Part shown: positions 33,137-45,098 of the stretch, one piece after another | Numbering within the stretch: the stretch's first letter is position 1 | Layout of the letters: every line of letters starts with the position of its first letter | Assembly: GCA_002778195.1 (NCBI GenBank) | Contig: PCDI01000002.1 | Location: forward strand, 4,374,003 to 4,438,002 | DNA from: Raffaelea ambrosiae | Taxonomy: Eukaryota > Ascomycota > Sordariomycetes > Ophiostomatales > Ophiostomataceae | Length of the DNA stretch: 64,000 bases | Direction of reading: 5' to 3' | Program-made: the position numbers and the translations under genes | Notes under the pieces: generated by a model | The model's input: the letters and a program-made list of their open reading frames with translations, nothing else | Databases searched by the model: none | What the model was told of the DNA's origin: nothing

Positions 33137-34572
33137 CTATTTTGCTGGCTCTTCCACCTTGGCCGGGGCAGCAGCAGCAGCAGCAGCGCCGTCTGCCGGC
33201 TTGGGCCGCACAGGGTAGTGCGTGCCCTTGTCCTTGACCTTCTTCTCCTTCTTCTTGGGCGCCGGGTAGGCCTGCGCCGCAATGGCCTGCCACTCGTCCG
33301 ACACTGCGTACTTGGCCCGGATCGGCTCCGTGAGGGCCACAATGGCTTTCGCCACGGCCGGCTTGAGTGTCTGCGGCGTCAGGACGTCGCTCTCGTAGTC
33401 CTTGTGCATCGCCTTGATGTCCGTGTACACCAGCGGCTCGAGGCCGTCGCGCTCGCGCTCGACGACAAACTGGCGGGCGCCCTTGAGCTCCGAGGCGGGC
33501 AGCAGGACGTACTCGATGAACGCGAGCACGCCGTTGCCCTCGACGACCTTGGGCGCGCACTCGGCCTTGCGGATCTTCTTGGTGATGGTCTCGGCGGCGT
33601 CGAGCAGGTCAATCTTGCTGTCTACGGGGAAGGTGTGAGCATTGGTGGGCACGGGTCGCATTTCCGATGCTTGTCAGATAGACTTACCCTCTTCGCTGGA
33701 GCTCATCTTTCCGCCGTTCAGTCCTGGAATCATGGGGTTCATGATGTGCGCGCGCTGGATTGGGGCCAGTCAGTGCGTCATTTCAATCAAAGATGGGAAG
33801 AGACAAGAGAATGGGCAAGCCTTACCTGCGCGTAGCCAAGCTTGGGCAGCCACTCCTTGGCCGCCGTGAACAGTTTCCGCTGGTCAACACCTAATGGAGA
33901 GAGGTGTCAGCAGAGGCGCAAGTCGTGAGAAGGCACTTGACAGAGAATTGCGCCTTCGCGGCCCGCTCTCAGCCTGCTGTCAGCCCGCCCCCCCATCCTC
34001 GTCTTACCTCCAAATTGCACGTCCACGCCGAGGTGCTGCTCGTCCAGAATCTGCAGGATCGGGTAGAGCAGACCGCTGAGCGGCGCGTTGTTGGACTGCT
34101 TGACGACCTCGGCACCGGCCTTCTTGGCGTCGTGCTCGGACGTCACGGCGCACAGCTTGTACACGTCCATGACGTACTCGGACGACTTTTGGTACGACGA
34201 GCCCTTGACAAACGTGAGCTGCGACGTGTTGACACCCACAGCCTCGAGCATGGTGCGGATGGTCCAGGCGTAGTACTCGGTGCGGTACGCGACGAGCTCG
34301 AGCGGCGCCTTGAGGTTGTCGAGGAAGCCGTGGATGTCGGCCAGCAGGATGATCACCTCGCAGCCCGCGTGCAGCAGCTGCGCGATCTTGATGGCCGGCA
34401 CAAAGTAGCCGCAGTGCGGCCGGCCCGTGGTGGCCGTACCCCAGTACACCTTGACATTCCGTCCCTCGTCCAGCACCTTCTCGATGATCTCGGGGTTGAT
34501 GACCTCGGCCAGGTTCTCGTAAATGAGATCGAGCTTCTCCTGCTTGGTCTCGGGGACCTTTCTGCTCGCCAT
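33137..34572 (-). CDS. TYS1: Cytosolic tyrosyl-tRNA synthetase
   Basis: Four exons encode about 395 residues, the normal length for fungal cytosolic TyrRS. Exon 1 (34572 to about 34010) starts MASRKVPETKQEKLDL and has the HIGH-equivalent PHCGYF, the ADIHGFLDN block and QSNNAPLSGLLYPILQ; VQFGG precedes the first intron. Short exons carry VDQRKLFTAAKEWLPKLGY and the class I KMSKS-equivalent GGKMSSSEE. The last exon ends in a Lys-rich segment (APKKKEKKVKDKG) and an alanine run encoded by repeated GCA/GCC-type triplets. The enzyme charges tRNA-Tyr with tyrosine using ATP. It lacks the extra domains of the mitochondrial group I splicing type CYT-18. Confidence 0.96.
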
Positions 34573-36587
34573 GGTGTGCTGCGGGTGTCTGAAGGAATGT
34601 CCTCGCTTTCAATTGTTTGTAGGGGTGGGAAACACGTCCGAGGTCGACTCGTGGAAACCGTTGGCTGCTGGCTGCAAGGCGAGGGTAGAGTGTGGCCGCA
34701 GGTTTCAAAGACAAAAGAGCAACCAACTATCCTCGAATTCTGAGTCACTGTAGCTTTTCTGTTAGTGGCGGTTGCCCCGCGTACATGGGGGGTCCAGTTT
34801 TCAGAATCGGAAAATATTGTTGTATCGAGTTGTCCACGCTCGCTTAAATACATGATCACCCCCCACATCTTTCTCCTCAGCCTCGCTCCTTTTTTACACT
34901 TGGACATGGTATAAGTGACTCGACAGAAACAATATCTAGTAGTGTTTTTTGTGCCAGGAGATCATTCGCTTGGAATTCCTCGAGACCAACCAAGCTGGAT
35001 AGAAAAGCACCGTGTAAGTTTTATTTTCTCGATCTGTGAAGAAGGCATATGCACGATAGTTAGTCGATCTTTCCTTAGTAGGGGTATGGTACGCTAAATT
35101 TTTTATTTAGTTTTCGAAGTAACTACGCGACCACAGTTCTTTCTTGATTTATGACAGTCAGTGGAGATGAAGATACTCTAGAACCTGGTTACACTTTCCT
35201 GTAGTTTTTTTTTTCAACAAATGACCGTAGTTTATCTTTATGGGCTCCCCGTATGCTTTGAATGAGACGGGTACTAATTCCCATTCTGAAGTAACTATGG
35301 GGGGAGAGGGCATTGACGTTGAACAAACTGTCAGAAGAAGGAAGGAGAGAAGGATAGAAAAGGAGAAATAGAAAAAAAGAAAGAAGAAAAAAGAAAGAAG
35401 AAAAAAGAAAAAAGAAAAAAGAAAAAAAGACAGAAGGAAAGAAATATAGAACAAGAGAGGGAGAGAAGAAGAAAAAAAAGGAAAGAGAAAAAAAAATTAA
35501 AAGGAGAAAAGGAGTAAAGGGAAAATAGGTGAAAAGGAAAGAAAAAGAGAAAATAAAAGGATAAGGGAATAGAAAAGATAAGAAGGGAAGAAAGAGAAAA
35601 AAAGGATAGAAGAAGAGAAGGAGAGAAGAGAAAAAGAGAAAAAAATAGCTTTCGCTTTACCGTACCGGGTGGCTTAAAATAAGCACATTAACGAAAGATC
35701 GTGACATCCTGGACCACGTGACACAAAGACTACAAACTGTAGTTTTGTATGGGGCTTTCGGCGATAAGATAAGCCCGCCGTTTTAAAGGACCCGCAGTGC
35801 CTGCCTAATAAGCGTGCTGGCTCTCGGGTTGTCAGTGCACGCCAAAAAGCCAAAAAAAAAAAAACCGAGCTAAATAGCCTGGCGCTGTGCACAGCCTCAC
35901 TGGGATCATGGAACTGTTCCCTGACTGGTATTTCTCGGTACACAGACAGTAGACTGTTCTTCTGCTGGGTTTGCCAAGGGTCTGTGTACTATGTACCGGA
36001 TTGAAAGCGTTGAATGAGGAGCGTCGTCAGTTCCGTTCCCCGCCAAGCCTCCGCCAAGTCTGTTTGGCTGTTACCTGCGTCTGGGCAAGGGACTGTCACA
36101 AGCAGGCCTCCTACTAACTAGTTATTACCCGAACGTTCAAACTCGCCCATCTCCCCCAAACTCGCCACAAAGTGTCGTCTTCTTGCTCCTCCCTGCCGTT
36201 TCTTGCACGACCTCCCTCACAGCCCTCCCCAACAAACAATCAGACAAGCAAACCACGCTTTCTTTCGCCCCTATTTCGTCTATTTTAACTAGGCGTCCGA
36301 CTTGCCGTCACCAACAGCTGACCTCGGCTTGTTTGCTCGCCTGTTTTTGTTCGCTTTGCTTGCTGTCGAGAAAGTTTCGCCAAACCATTGTCTTACGTCC
36401 CGCGACAACACTTAACTATCTCTCCTCTTTTCCCCTGATTCGAACAGCTGTTCTCGCGCGTGCCCGCTCTTCTCCAAACGACAAACGCATCCCTGACCTC
36501 GAACCCGAATCCGCGAGTACATAGTACAAACACGAAAACACAAAAACACAAAACCCATTTTGCGCACCGCCCGCCACCACCACCACC
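34573..36587. other. Gene-free spacer with polypurine tract
   Basis: 2 kb between divergent starts. The middle is AT-rich and contains a 316-base almost pure purine tract (listed separately). The right 400 bases are CT-rich leader DNA of the zinc-ribbon gene. No gene seen. Confidence 0.6.
35333..35648. repeat. Long polypurine (GA-rich) tract
   Basis: About 316 bases in which nearly every plus-strand base is A or G, made of irregular GAAA, GAAAAAA and GGAGA units rather than one fixed repeat. Only scattered T or C bases interrupt it. Such tracts can form triplex DNA and act as nucleosome-depleted spacers. The minus-strand open frame across it is a Ser/Phe/Leu artefact. Confidence 0.85.
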
Positions 36588-37011
36588 ATGTGTATCGTCT
36601 TCACCTGCGGCGAGCACACCTTCCGCAAGGAGGTCGAGGGCTACGAGGGCCTCGTCTGTCGCTGCTACAACTGCGGCAACTACAGCGGTCACGTCATCAA
36701 GAGCCACCCGTGGTTCACCTTCTGCTTTGTGGTAGGTATCCGCGCCGTGCTGATTGCTCCCTTGGTTCACCTCTCTCTCTCTCTCTCTCCTCTCGTGCTG
36801 ACCATCATACCAGCCTGTCATTCCACTCTCCTTCCACGGCTACGAAGACGTCAACTGCCACATCTGCAACTTCTCCCAACCGCTCGAGCACCGTCAAGAC
36901 GTCCAGGCCCTCCGATACGGCGGAAACGGAGCAGCTGCAGCAGGAGGAGGCGTGCCGATGCAAACCCCGAGCGGCCCGCCGCCACAAAATGGAGGCATGC
37001 GGTACGGCTAA
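36588..37011 (+). CDS. Small zinc-ribbon protein, conserved in fungi
   Basis: Two exons (36588-36731 and 36814-37011) encode 113 residues. It starts MCIVFTCGEHTFRKEV and has paired cysteine motifs CRCYNCGN and, after the intron, CHICNF, which look like a zinc ribbon. Between them lies HPWFTFCFVPVIPLSFHGY, hydrophobic and aromatic. The C-terminus is Gly/Ala/Gln-rich. The wording matches a widespread fungal family annotated only as a zinc-ribbon-15 type or hypothetical protein; its function is unknown to me. The intron carries a CT dinucleotide run (about 36771-36792). The exon 1/2 join is phase 0. Confidence 0.82.
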
Positions 37012-38894
37012 CACCAGCTCGCGTGTGCGCAAGGCCTGCCGAGCGTAAAGAGTGCAGCCACCTAACGGCTCAGTGATGGGGATTTTTGTTTGTTTTGGTT
37101 TTTGGTCTTTCGATTCTTTCTTGGAGTACGGCGTTCCGGAATTCCATTCCAAGGAAAACACACGGGATAACTTGTTATGACGGCTTGCGTTTGGAGTATG
37201 TTTGGAGAGCTAGTAATGTGGTGTGATAGGAGTGGCAGAGGGTGAGAGTGACAAAGAGACAAACAAAGAGTCAGACGAGAAGCAAGGAGAGACGGTGATA
37301 TTGGAAAACGGGGACAAATCTCCCCCAACAGCTGGAAATGTCGGATTTTGTATGCCCACGGCCGCTGCCGCGATTGTGTGCACTGTTATTTCCAGGATAA
37401 TGTCCAGTTTTGTGTGCTTCTTAAGTGTAGAACCACAACAGGTTTTTTCTTTTGGCAATGAGACTCCTCCGAGCAGCCATGACCGTCGCCTCAAAAGGGC
37501 TGATGTCTGCAAAAGTACCGTTTGCAGCCAGCCTATTAAAACTCGCTTTTCACCTCACCAGGCTCTTTTGGCTTCTCAGAGCACGTTCACTTTCTGTTGC
37601 TCTTTCGCAGAGTGTCCGTCTGCAAAAGTGGTTATGGATATATGTTATGCCAAAGCAGCTAGCCAGCTGGGGTTGGTGACGATGTATTTCACTAAACGAA
37701 AACGCCGGAGCCGGCGTGGTGTTGCGAATGTGGTGTCATTACCAACTCTTTGGGTGTCTTTTCTTAAGATCTAACTATTATGGGTCTTTTCAGGGCTTGT
37801 TTTGTGTCGTTTCTGGCTAGGTATCAACTTTCCAGTCGACATGGCCTTTGGTGTGCCGCTAACTTCTGGTTCGGTGTTCTCCCAAAGCTCTTTGCTGGTA
37901 TGTACCTTTTTGTCATTGTCCGAATGACTCGTTGACTCCCCCACTATACTTTTTTTTCAGAGATCGAAACATGTATCACCTCTACTATATCGTTGCGGGC
38001 CGTAGTATGGTCGTCGGCGTGCCCTTTGTGTGACGGCTTTTGCTCATCGCACTCCTCGCCGAATTTAAAGCGGGTTTAGGCAAGAGCTTTTCGGTTTCAA
38101 CCCGCAGGCCGTCAGTCTCATGTCTACCTAATTTTGGTTCTTCATTCCGAGGCGAGATTGTATCTAGTAGAGCTTGGGTGTCTTTCATTAGACAATCGAG
38201 CTTGGCGAGGTTGTCTCCTAGTTTCAGCAAGCCCGCCATAATGTTGGCGAGAACTTGATAGTAACTGATTAACTGTCACAATTGTCGCAGATGGAGCTCA
38301 CGTATTGCTCGAGTGGCCTACGCAAAACAGTAGTATAAGCGATACAGTGAGCGGAACAAACTTACAAAGGAAATAAGTCAAGTCAGAATTTAGCATTCAA
38401 CCGAACTGGGTAGGGTCTATTTTGTCTATGGGGAATTTTATTTTACCAGTGGTCTTTATATACTGACAGAAGTGCTATTTGCTAGTGTTCTTATTTATGT
38501 TGAATATCGACCAGCCTTGTTTCTACTCGGTTTGCAAGCTTTGTCGACGAAATCGTACCATTCGTTACTATGTGAGCACATTAGACGTCTTGACGTTTGC
38601 AACCGAGGAGTTTAACCAAACGGCAACAAGCTGTAGCTGAAAGAGACTTGGTGAAGCCGTCAGCGATCCTTTAGAGGGGCTGTGCGGGCATCTCCAACTG
38701 CCAATTTATTCCCAGCGTACCGTCGCCGACCAACCCGTTTAAACGCTCCACGGAAGTCTGTTTCGCTGACTTTCTCTCTCTCTCTCTTTTTATTTTCAAC
38801 CTCTCACACAACTTCCTCCTAACCTGTACCCTTGTGTTCCGCACGATTCGACCAGGTCCGTGCCCTCGCAGGAGTACTCTTGACCAACCCCAAT
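37012..38894. other. Gene-poor AT-rich spacer
   Basis: 1.9 kb of moderately AT-rich DNA between convergent genes, far longer than two 3' UTRs need. One minus-strand frame (38239-37985, 84 codons, start ATG) has protein-like wording but no recognisable family and no convincing upstream exon. No other gene signal is seen. Confidence 0.45.
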
Positions 38895-40727
38895 TCAGAG
38901 GTCCAACTCGACGATGGGACCGTTGTACACCTTGCGGCCGCGGACAAAGTAGAAGACGAAGGCAAAGGCGAGCACGCCGCCTGTCACCACGACCGACCAG
39001 TTCATCTCGATGGCCGTCGGGTTCATGACGGCCGGCCAGAAGCTGAAGAAGGTGATGACCAGCATGTAGCACAGGGCAAACACGTTGTTGGCAATGCCGA
39101 AAATGCCCGGAAGACGGAAGGGGCCCCAGACCAGCTTGGCGCCGGCGGTGTTGGCCACGGCCGGCAAATCGGTGCCGTCGGGCATGACAAACCCGGTGGT
39201 GCAGCGGCGATAAAGAAGCAGGCTGCCGGCAATGAAGTAGGAGGTATACAGGCAGGCAATGGAGAGACTGGTGACGTTCTCAAAGGCGGTGTACGAGCCA
39301 ATGTTGATCAACGACAGCAGGACAGCGATAATGGTGGTGATAGCGACGGCCCAAACGGGCACGCTCGTGGCCGGGTGGACGCGGGACAGGATCTCCCAGT
39401 AGGGCATGCCGTGGTCGCGCGAGAAAGACCAGAAGATACGAGACGTGGAGGCCATCATACCGACGATACCGCAGGCGCCGAGTATAAAAATCATGACCGT
39501 CAAAATCGTAGCGCCCGTAGTAGACCCGAGAGCCTGTTGCAGGATATACATGTACGGAAAGCCGAGGATACCGGGTGCGGACTCGAGAGCAGCGTCAATA
39601 TCGCCCATGCAGAAGACAATAGCGATGAGAATAGCTAAACCGGCGGCACCGTTAATAAGGAGACTGAGCATGATCGACTTGGGTACGACGACACCAGGGT
39701 TGATAGTCTCTTCCGACATCTAAAGATAGTGTTAAAGAAAGAGAGGAGCAGAGAAAAAAAGAAAAAAGAAAAAAAAAGTTAAAAAAAAAACGTACGTGAA
39801 AAGCCGCGTCAGTGCCGCCGAATGCAAAGACGTTACCCATCATGCCCACCATAAAAGACAGGCCGTTCGTCTTAAAGCCACCGTCGTTATTAAAGGTCGT
39901 AAAGATGGTCTTGGCGTCGCCGTGAGGGCCGAGGATAACGAGCGGGATCATGACGGCAAAAAAGCCCACCACGTGCAGAACCAAAATCAGGCCCTCGAAC
40001 TTGGGCAGCGTAGAGCTGACCAGCGTATTAATAAAAACGGCAAACAACACGACGCCCCATAGCAGCAGAGTACCCTGCCACTGAGCGGGCACGAAGCTGG
40101 TCTCGTTAAGCGCGACACAGGCCAGGATCTGATTGCTGACGAGCAGCGCGGTCGAGGCCAGCGTCGCCTGCCAGCCGGCCACGGTCATCATGCCCGTCAT
40201 ATAGCTCAGGAACTTGGCGCAGGACCGGGGCGCCATCATGGCGACCCAATGGTACTGGCCGCCCGACGTGGGGGCCATGGACACGAGCTCGCACATGGTG
40301 GCGAAGACGCTGCAGGTACCGGCCCAGACGACAATGTAACTGTAGATGACGCCGGCGGTACCGCCGTTGCTGAGGCCCTGGACGAACAGGACGGTGACCG
40401 CTTCCCAGGTGATGAGAATGGTGCAGCTGAAGCCGAGGATGGACATGAAGCCAAAGTTACGCTGTGTTCCGAGATTAGCGAGGGACGAAAACATTCAAAG
40501 GAAGTCCCATGGTTGTTTGTCTTTGACGATCCTTTGCCGATCATCATCCCAAAAGAGCATACCTTGAGCACCTGCTTCTTGCCCATCCGGGCGAGTTCAT
40601 GCTTATCGTGAGAGTCGGCTGCCTCGCGCGCATTGGACATAGGCTCAGCCATGATGACATCTTCCTTGACATTTCGACCCTTGGACATGATCCCCAGGTC
40701 GTAGCTGGGAGTGTCGCTGTCAGCCAT
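38895..40727 (-). CDS. APC-family amino acid/GABA/choline-type permease
   Basis: Three coding exons, total about 540 residues. Exon 1 (40727 to about 40563) is hydrophilic, starts MADSDTPSYDLG and ends near MGKKQVLK. Exon 2 starts near RNFGFMSILGFSCTILITWEA and holds about seven membrane spans including the signature MCELVSMAPTSGGQYHWVAMMAP. Exon 3 starts after NVFAFGGTDAAFH with MSEETINPGVVVPKSI and completes the 12-span fold; SRIFWSFSRDHGMPYW is typical of the UGA4/HNM1 group. These plasma-membrane or vacuolar proton symporters take up GABA, choline or related amines. The exact substrate is not determinable. The leader is pyrimidine-rich on the coding strand. Confidence 0.92.
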
Positions 40728-42129
40728 TGTGGAAGGATTTAGGGAGGAAGAGGGGAGCCAAAAAAAAACAAAAAAAAAGGGAAAGAAAGAGAATCAAAGC
40801 ACAACACAACGAAGAGATAAGAAACACACAAAAAAGATAAGAAGAATAGGAACAGGATGTCGGGGAGAAGGAAGGGGACACATCAAAAAGAGGACGACTC
40901 GTTGGTGGTGAATAAAGTAAAATGAAGGGAGTAGGAGGGAAGAAGAAGGAACTTCTCGCAACCAAGGAAAGAAGGAACAGAAGAGGAAAAAAAAGAAAGG
41001 GGAGGGCAAAAACACAACTACATGGATGTAGGGAATGATACGAGTATTCGTACATGTAGTATTATTGCTTGATTTCTTCGCGTTGCAGCGAAGGATAAGC
41101 CTGCTCCTGCATGCTGCATTGCAACGCCCACCCTGGCGTTTTAGAATTCGACGTCTTTCCGGGAGGATTCTGTGGCGAGAAGTGACTTTGGACTTCCATG
41201 TGTCCCGCATGAAGACACCCGCGTTAACCTGGTCAGCTTCGTCACGACTAACGTATCCACTGCAAGTGTAAGTACACGCTAATCCGGGAGCAGAACCGTA
41301 CCTTGACATTACCAGGGACTGAGGTATCACGTCCGCGTGAACGATACAGAACCTATTTTTTACGCCTGCTCTGCGCCGGGGTCTTGCATTACCCAGCACA
41401 TGATCGGGGCTGTTAACCCGGTATGTTTATTTGGTGATGAACCTAGTTTTGAAGGCCTTGGCTAATACACATATAGAATACATCCTAGAGTCTCAATGCT
41501 CCAGAGCAGTTTGTCACAAAGGCAACGTTCCAAGAGGCTTGAAGGCGAGTGAATTCCGACTCTCCGATGCAGGGGAGAGTGTGACCTCCCCAAGCTGTCG
41601 CAGACGCTAACTTATGTATTAGTTACAAGAGCTTGATGTTGGACGTGAATCCCTGCAACCTCTCTGAACTCTGCGGTGGATTAATAGCCCGTCCGTGGAA
41701 TTAGTGATGTTGTGATAACCAGGGGAGCAGGCGTAGCGTCTTCACTCAGGAACAGTGTAGGCCGATTTCCAGAATCATAGTTGCGCGTTTTTCTCAGCTA
41801 TTATCTCTTTCCCCTCTTCGGCTTAATCTAAGGTCTAACATTCACTAGCTAGCTAATAGTGGGGCGGGGCATTTCCGTCCCTATCAGACAGTTTGGGCGG
41901 ACTCTAGCGTCCGGGGCTTGCTCGCGGATTAGGCGGCAGCTAGCGCTCTAATATCCCCATAGAAATTTGGTTCCTTTGTTGGCAGTCGCATTCGAGAGCC
42001 TTGCGGCTGGGGTTTTTTTTTAGTGGGAAATTTCAGGAATTTCAAGTTTTTTTATTTTTCTATTTTATTTTTTTTACAGCTTCCATGTTCTTCGCGCGCG
42101 TCGCATAGGCCCTGCACCGCACACCCACC
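40728..42129. other. Divergent spacer
   Basis: 1.4 kb between divergent starts. 40740-41010 is purine-rich on the plus strand (pyrimidine-rich leader of the permease). GATACGAGTATTCGTAC near 41038 is a near-palindrome related to one at 55116. T-rich DNA (42015-42078) precedes the RPP1 start. No gene seen. Confidence 0.55.
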
Positions 42130-43194
42130 ATGCTCTACGACCTGAGCATCGTCTGGACACCGTCCACGACCCTGGCCGAGCTCGAGAGCACGCTGGCCAT
42201 GTGCGCTGAGCTCGGCTACGACGTCGTCGCCCTCGATTACGTCTACAATGGCGCCGTGCCCTCGACCATCACCAATCCCATACCGGACATCCATACAATC
42301 GCGTCGGCCTCCTCCTCCTCCCCCTCTTCCTCCTCCTCTCCGCGCAAACTCCCCAAGATCCTCCGCCGTGCCACCGTCGTCATCTCCGACATGGTCATCA
42401 ACCACCGCCTGTCGAGCCTTGCCGCCGTCTACGACATCATAGCCGTCCGGCCCACCACCGAAAAGGCCTTTCAGGCCGCCTGCCTCAGCATGGCCGAGCC
42501 CGCCCTGATCAGTCTGGACCTGACCAGCTACTTTCCCTTTTACTTCAAGCACCGCGCGGCCATGGCGGCCGTCCGTCGCGGGGTCTTTTTCGAGGTGTCC
42601 TACGCCCAGGTCCTGCGCGCCGCCGCCGCCGACAGCAGCAACAACAACAACGGGCGGGGGCGGTCGCTGTTCGTGGCCAACCTGGCCGGGCTGAGCCGGG
42701 CGACGCGAGGACGGGGCTTTGTGATCAGCTCGGGGGCCATGGCGCACAGCAGCACGGGCAGCACGGGCGGGGGCGGCGCCAGCAGCAACGTGGGCGGCCA
42801 GCTGGAGCTGCGCGGACCGGCCGACGTCGTGAACCTGTTGACTGTGTGGGGTCTGGCACCCGACCGGGCCACCGAGGGGATGTCTTCGCTGCCGCGGAGC
42901 GTGGTGGCCAACGAGGGACTCAAGCGGAGCGGGTACCGCGGCGTGGTGAATATTGTGCAGGTGGCGGGTCCCGACAAGGAGAACAGTACCAAGAACCACT
43001 CGAAACAGAGCCCGAACCAAAGCCAGACGCAGAAAGCGAAACCAGCAGCCAAGAGCAACAATGCGAGTGAAAAGAAACGAAAGGCTACTGCAGACGAAGA
43101 ACGAGCGGCAGGGACTCCGGTGCAGGCACAGAAGAAGCAGAAGAAGCAAGTCACACCAAACAAGCAACCAGGAAAGAAACAACGGCAACGGTGA
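42130..43194 (+). CDS. RPP1: Ribonuclease P/MRP subunit RPP1 (Rpp30 family)
   Basis: Single exon, 354 residues. The N-terminus MLYDLSIVWTPSTT and following LAMCAELGYDVVALDY match the Rpp30 TIM-barrel start. Later core blocks are DIIAVRPTTEKAFQAAC, LISLDLTSYFPFYFKHRAAMAAVRRGVFFEVSYAQVL and FVISSGAMA, then RGPADVVNLLTVWGL. Low-complexity inserts interrupt the barrel: a serine run near residue 65, an Asn run near residue 172 and a Ser/Gly/Thr stretch near residue 205. The C-terminal 75 residues are a basic, Lys/Gln-rich tail, probably RNA-binding or nucleolar. The protein is a shared subunit of RNase P (tRNA 5' maturation) and RNase MRP (rRNA processing). Confidence 0.93.
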   Translation: MLYDLSIVWTPSTTLAELESTLAMCAELGYDVVALDYVYNGAVPSTITNPIPDIHTIASASSSSPSSSSSPRKLPKILRRATVVISDMVINHRLSSLAAVYDIIAVRPTTEKAFQAACLSMAEPALISLDLTSYFPFYFKHRAAMAAVRRGVFFEVSYAQVLRAAAADSSNNNNGRGRSLFVANLAGLSRATRGRGFVISSGAMAHSSTGSTGGGGASSNVGGQLELRGPADVVNLLTVWGLAPDRATEGMSSLPRSVVANEGLKRSGYRGVVNIVQVAGPDKENSTKNHSKQSPNQSQTQKAKPAAKSNNASEKKRKATADEERAAGTPVQAQKKQKKQVTPNKQPGKKQRQR

Positions 43195-43771
43195 ACTTGA
43201 ATAAGAGGAAGAGGGGGGCATTAGAAAGCCAGGCTGAGAATACAAGGCCTGGGAAGCATTGCAAAATTCGGCGTTGAAGGGAACCAGAAAACAAAAGCAT
43301 CAGGGAAAACAATGGCAAAGATATATCTTGCAGGATACCCCCCAAAGGAAGAGCATTTTAAAGGCAAAACATCAAGTGTATATTACGAGAGGATAGCAAA
43401 AATGGTAACCAGAAAAAAAGGAAAAAAAAGAAAAGAGTATTCAAGAAGGAGCCTCGCTCACTGGTATTGTTGTACCACGAAATAGATTATTTACAGTGGA
43501 AAAAAATGAGAGAAAAGGAAAACGACGAAATCAGACCGAAATCAGAAGAAAAAGCTCTCTCCACCAAGCTACTACTTGTCTCTTTCTATCTCTTTTTCCT
43601 TTCCCTTTCTTTTCCTCTCAATACTCCTCCCACTCCTGTGAAAAAAGACGGCTAAATCTCCCTCTTTTTTTTTTTGGATTTGTGTTGATTTGTATATACA
43701 GGGTGCTCGGCGAATGGGATGTCTAGGGTCCTCAACCATACTTCTTTCTTCTAGCTGTCTCCCAACGTCCT
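43195..43771. other. Convergent 3' region
   Basis: 577-base convergent spacer, purine-rich in 43400-43560 and T-rich near 43665-43675. No gene seen. Confidence 0.6.
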
Positions 43772-45098
43772 CTACACCGACTGGATTGTCTGCTGCACGA
43801 GGTTGCCCAGAGTCAGCACGCTGCTCAGCGACAGGCCGCTCAGGTTGATCGACACATCCTGTGGGTTGTTGGCCACGTCGCTGCCAATACTCGTCGTGTC
43901 AGCGGCGGCAGCAGCAGTGGTCGTCACGGGCGAGCCGAGCGTGAGAGACGCTTGGAGGGCTGTACAGTTAGCATAAGGCCAGAGAAGGGCGGGGGGGCAG
44001 AAAAAAATTGAACGGGGGGGAAACAAATAAACAGTCAGTGGGGACGTACAAGTCACAGAAGACGACTCGAGAGCGGCGCCGGCTGCGGCCGTCGCACCGA
44101 CGGAAGACAGGGTCGAGGACGTGGCAGCGGTTGTGGTGGCCACGACGGCCACCGAAGAAGACGTCAGCTGCGTCACAGTCGTGCTCGTCGTGGTGGTGGA
44201 CGCGGAAAGGGACGAGGTGGTCACGGCCACGGTCGCCGCGGACGTAGACGTGGAGGACGAAACGGCGGCACCGCCGGCCACAGCCGTGGTCGTGGCCGAT
44301 GTCGCCGCGGCCTCGGTCGTCGTGCGCGCTGCCGACGGCACGCTGATCACGGTCAGGCCGACGCCTCCATGGGCTCCGGTAGTAGTGCTATCCCCTCCGG
44401 TCGCCGCGGCCGCCGAAGTCGAGGTAGTGGCTCCGGACGCGGCGCCGTTGGCCACGGCGGCCGTCGAGGAGAGGACCGTGTTGGCAGCCGAGACCGTCAT
44501 CGTCTGGGTCACGGTTTTCGTAACCGTTTGGGCACTAGAAAAGACAGAAAAAGTGTCAGGGCCCTGCAAGGCTAAAAAAAAAAAAAAAAAAAAACCCCAA
44601 TTAGGAAGCATAAAGGGAAAATTCATCTTACGCAGCAGTCACGTTGGCCGTCTCCGTTTGCGTAGCACCGACGGTGACTGTTGTCACCTTGCCCTTGCTT
44701 CCACTGTTTCCGCACATGTTGATTCCTGCCGCAGCGGCGGCTTGTTCTGCTGCTGCTATTGCTGCAACGGCCGCTGCCAACGCGGCAGCATTTCCTGAGC
44801 CTACTTGGCTGCTGCCTCCATTTCTGTTGCCTCCATTTCTGCTGTTGCTGTTGCCGTTGTTGCTCTTTGCGCTCCGAGTGCTGTTGCCCAGAGACCCGAG
44901 CAGATTGGAAAGGACGCCTCGCCTCTGGTTTCCTGCAGAATGGTCGACAACGGCCGCCTGAAGATTTGTGGGTTAGGTTCAGCACGACCTTCTCATGCCA
45001 AAGATTGGGGATTTTTCTTTGTATGGGAGCAAAATTCAACGTACCTGGCTCAGAGTCAGGCAGCTGAGGAGAAGTAATGGGACGTTGGATGGCTTCAT
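43772..45098 (-). CDS. Secreted Ser/Thr/Ala-rich low-complexity protein
   Basis: Four exons: a signal-peptide exon MKPSNVPLLLLSCLTLSQ (45098 to about 45045), an exon from about 44961 to 44632 that is Asn/Ser-rich then Ala-rich and holds one Cys in GINMCGNSG, a large exon from about 44535 to 44051 made almost wholly of Ser, Thr, Ala and Val, and a last exon from about 43963 ending in LVQQTIQSV. Total is about 365 residues. All three introns have GT donors and AG acceptors that keep the frame. The composition suggests a heavily O-glycosylated cell-wall or extracellular protein. I see no catalytic domain and no clear GPI-anchor signal, as the C-terminus is not a long hydrophobic stretch. A 17-base A run (44577-44593) lies in the second intron. 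Confidence 0.72.

Noticed and set aside
35158..35454. 98-codon minus frame across the polypurine tract
   Set aside because: Ser/Phe/Leu-only composition results from reading a pyrimidine-rich strand.
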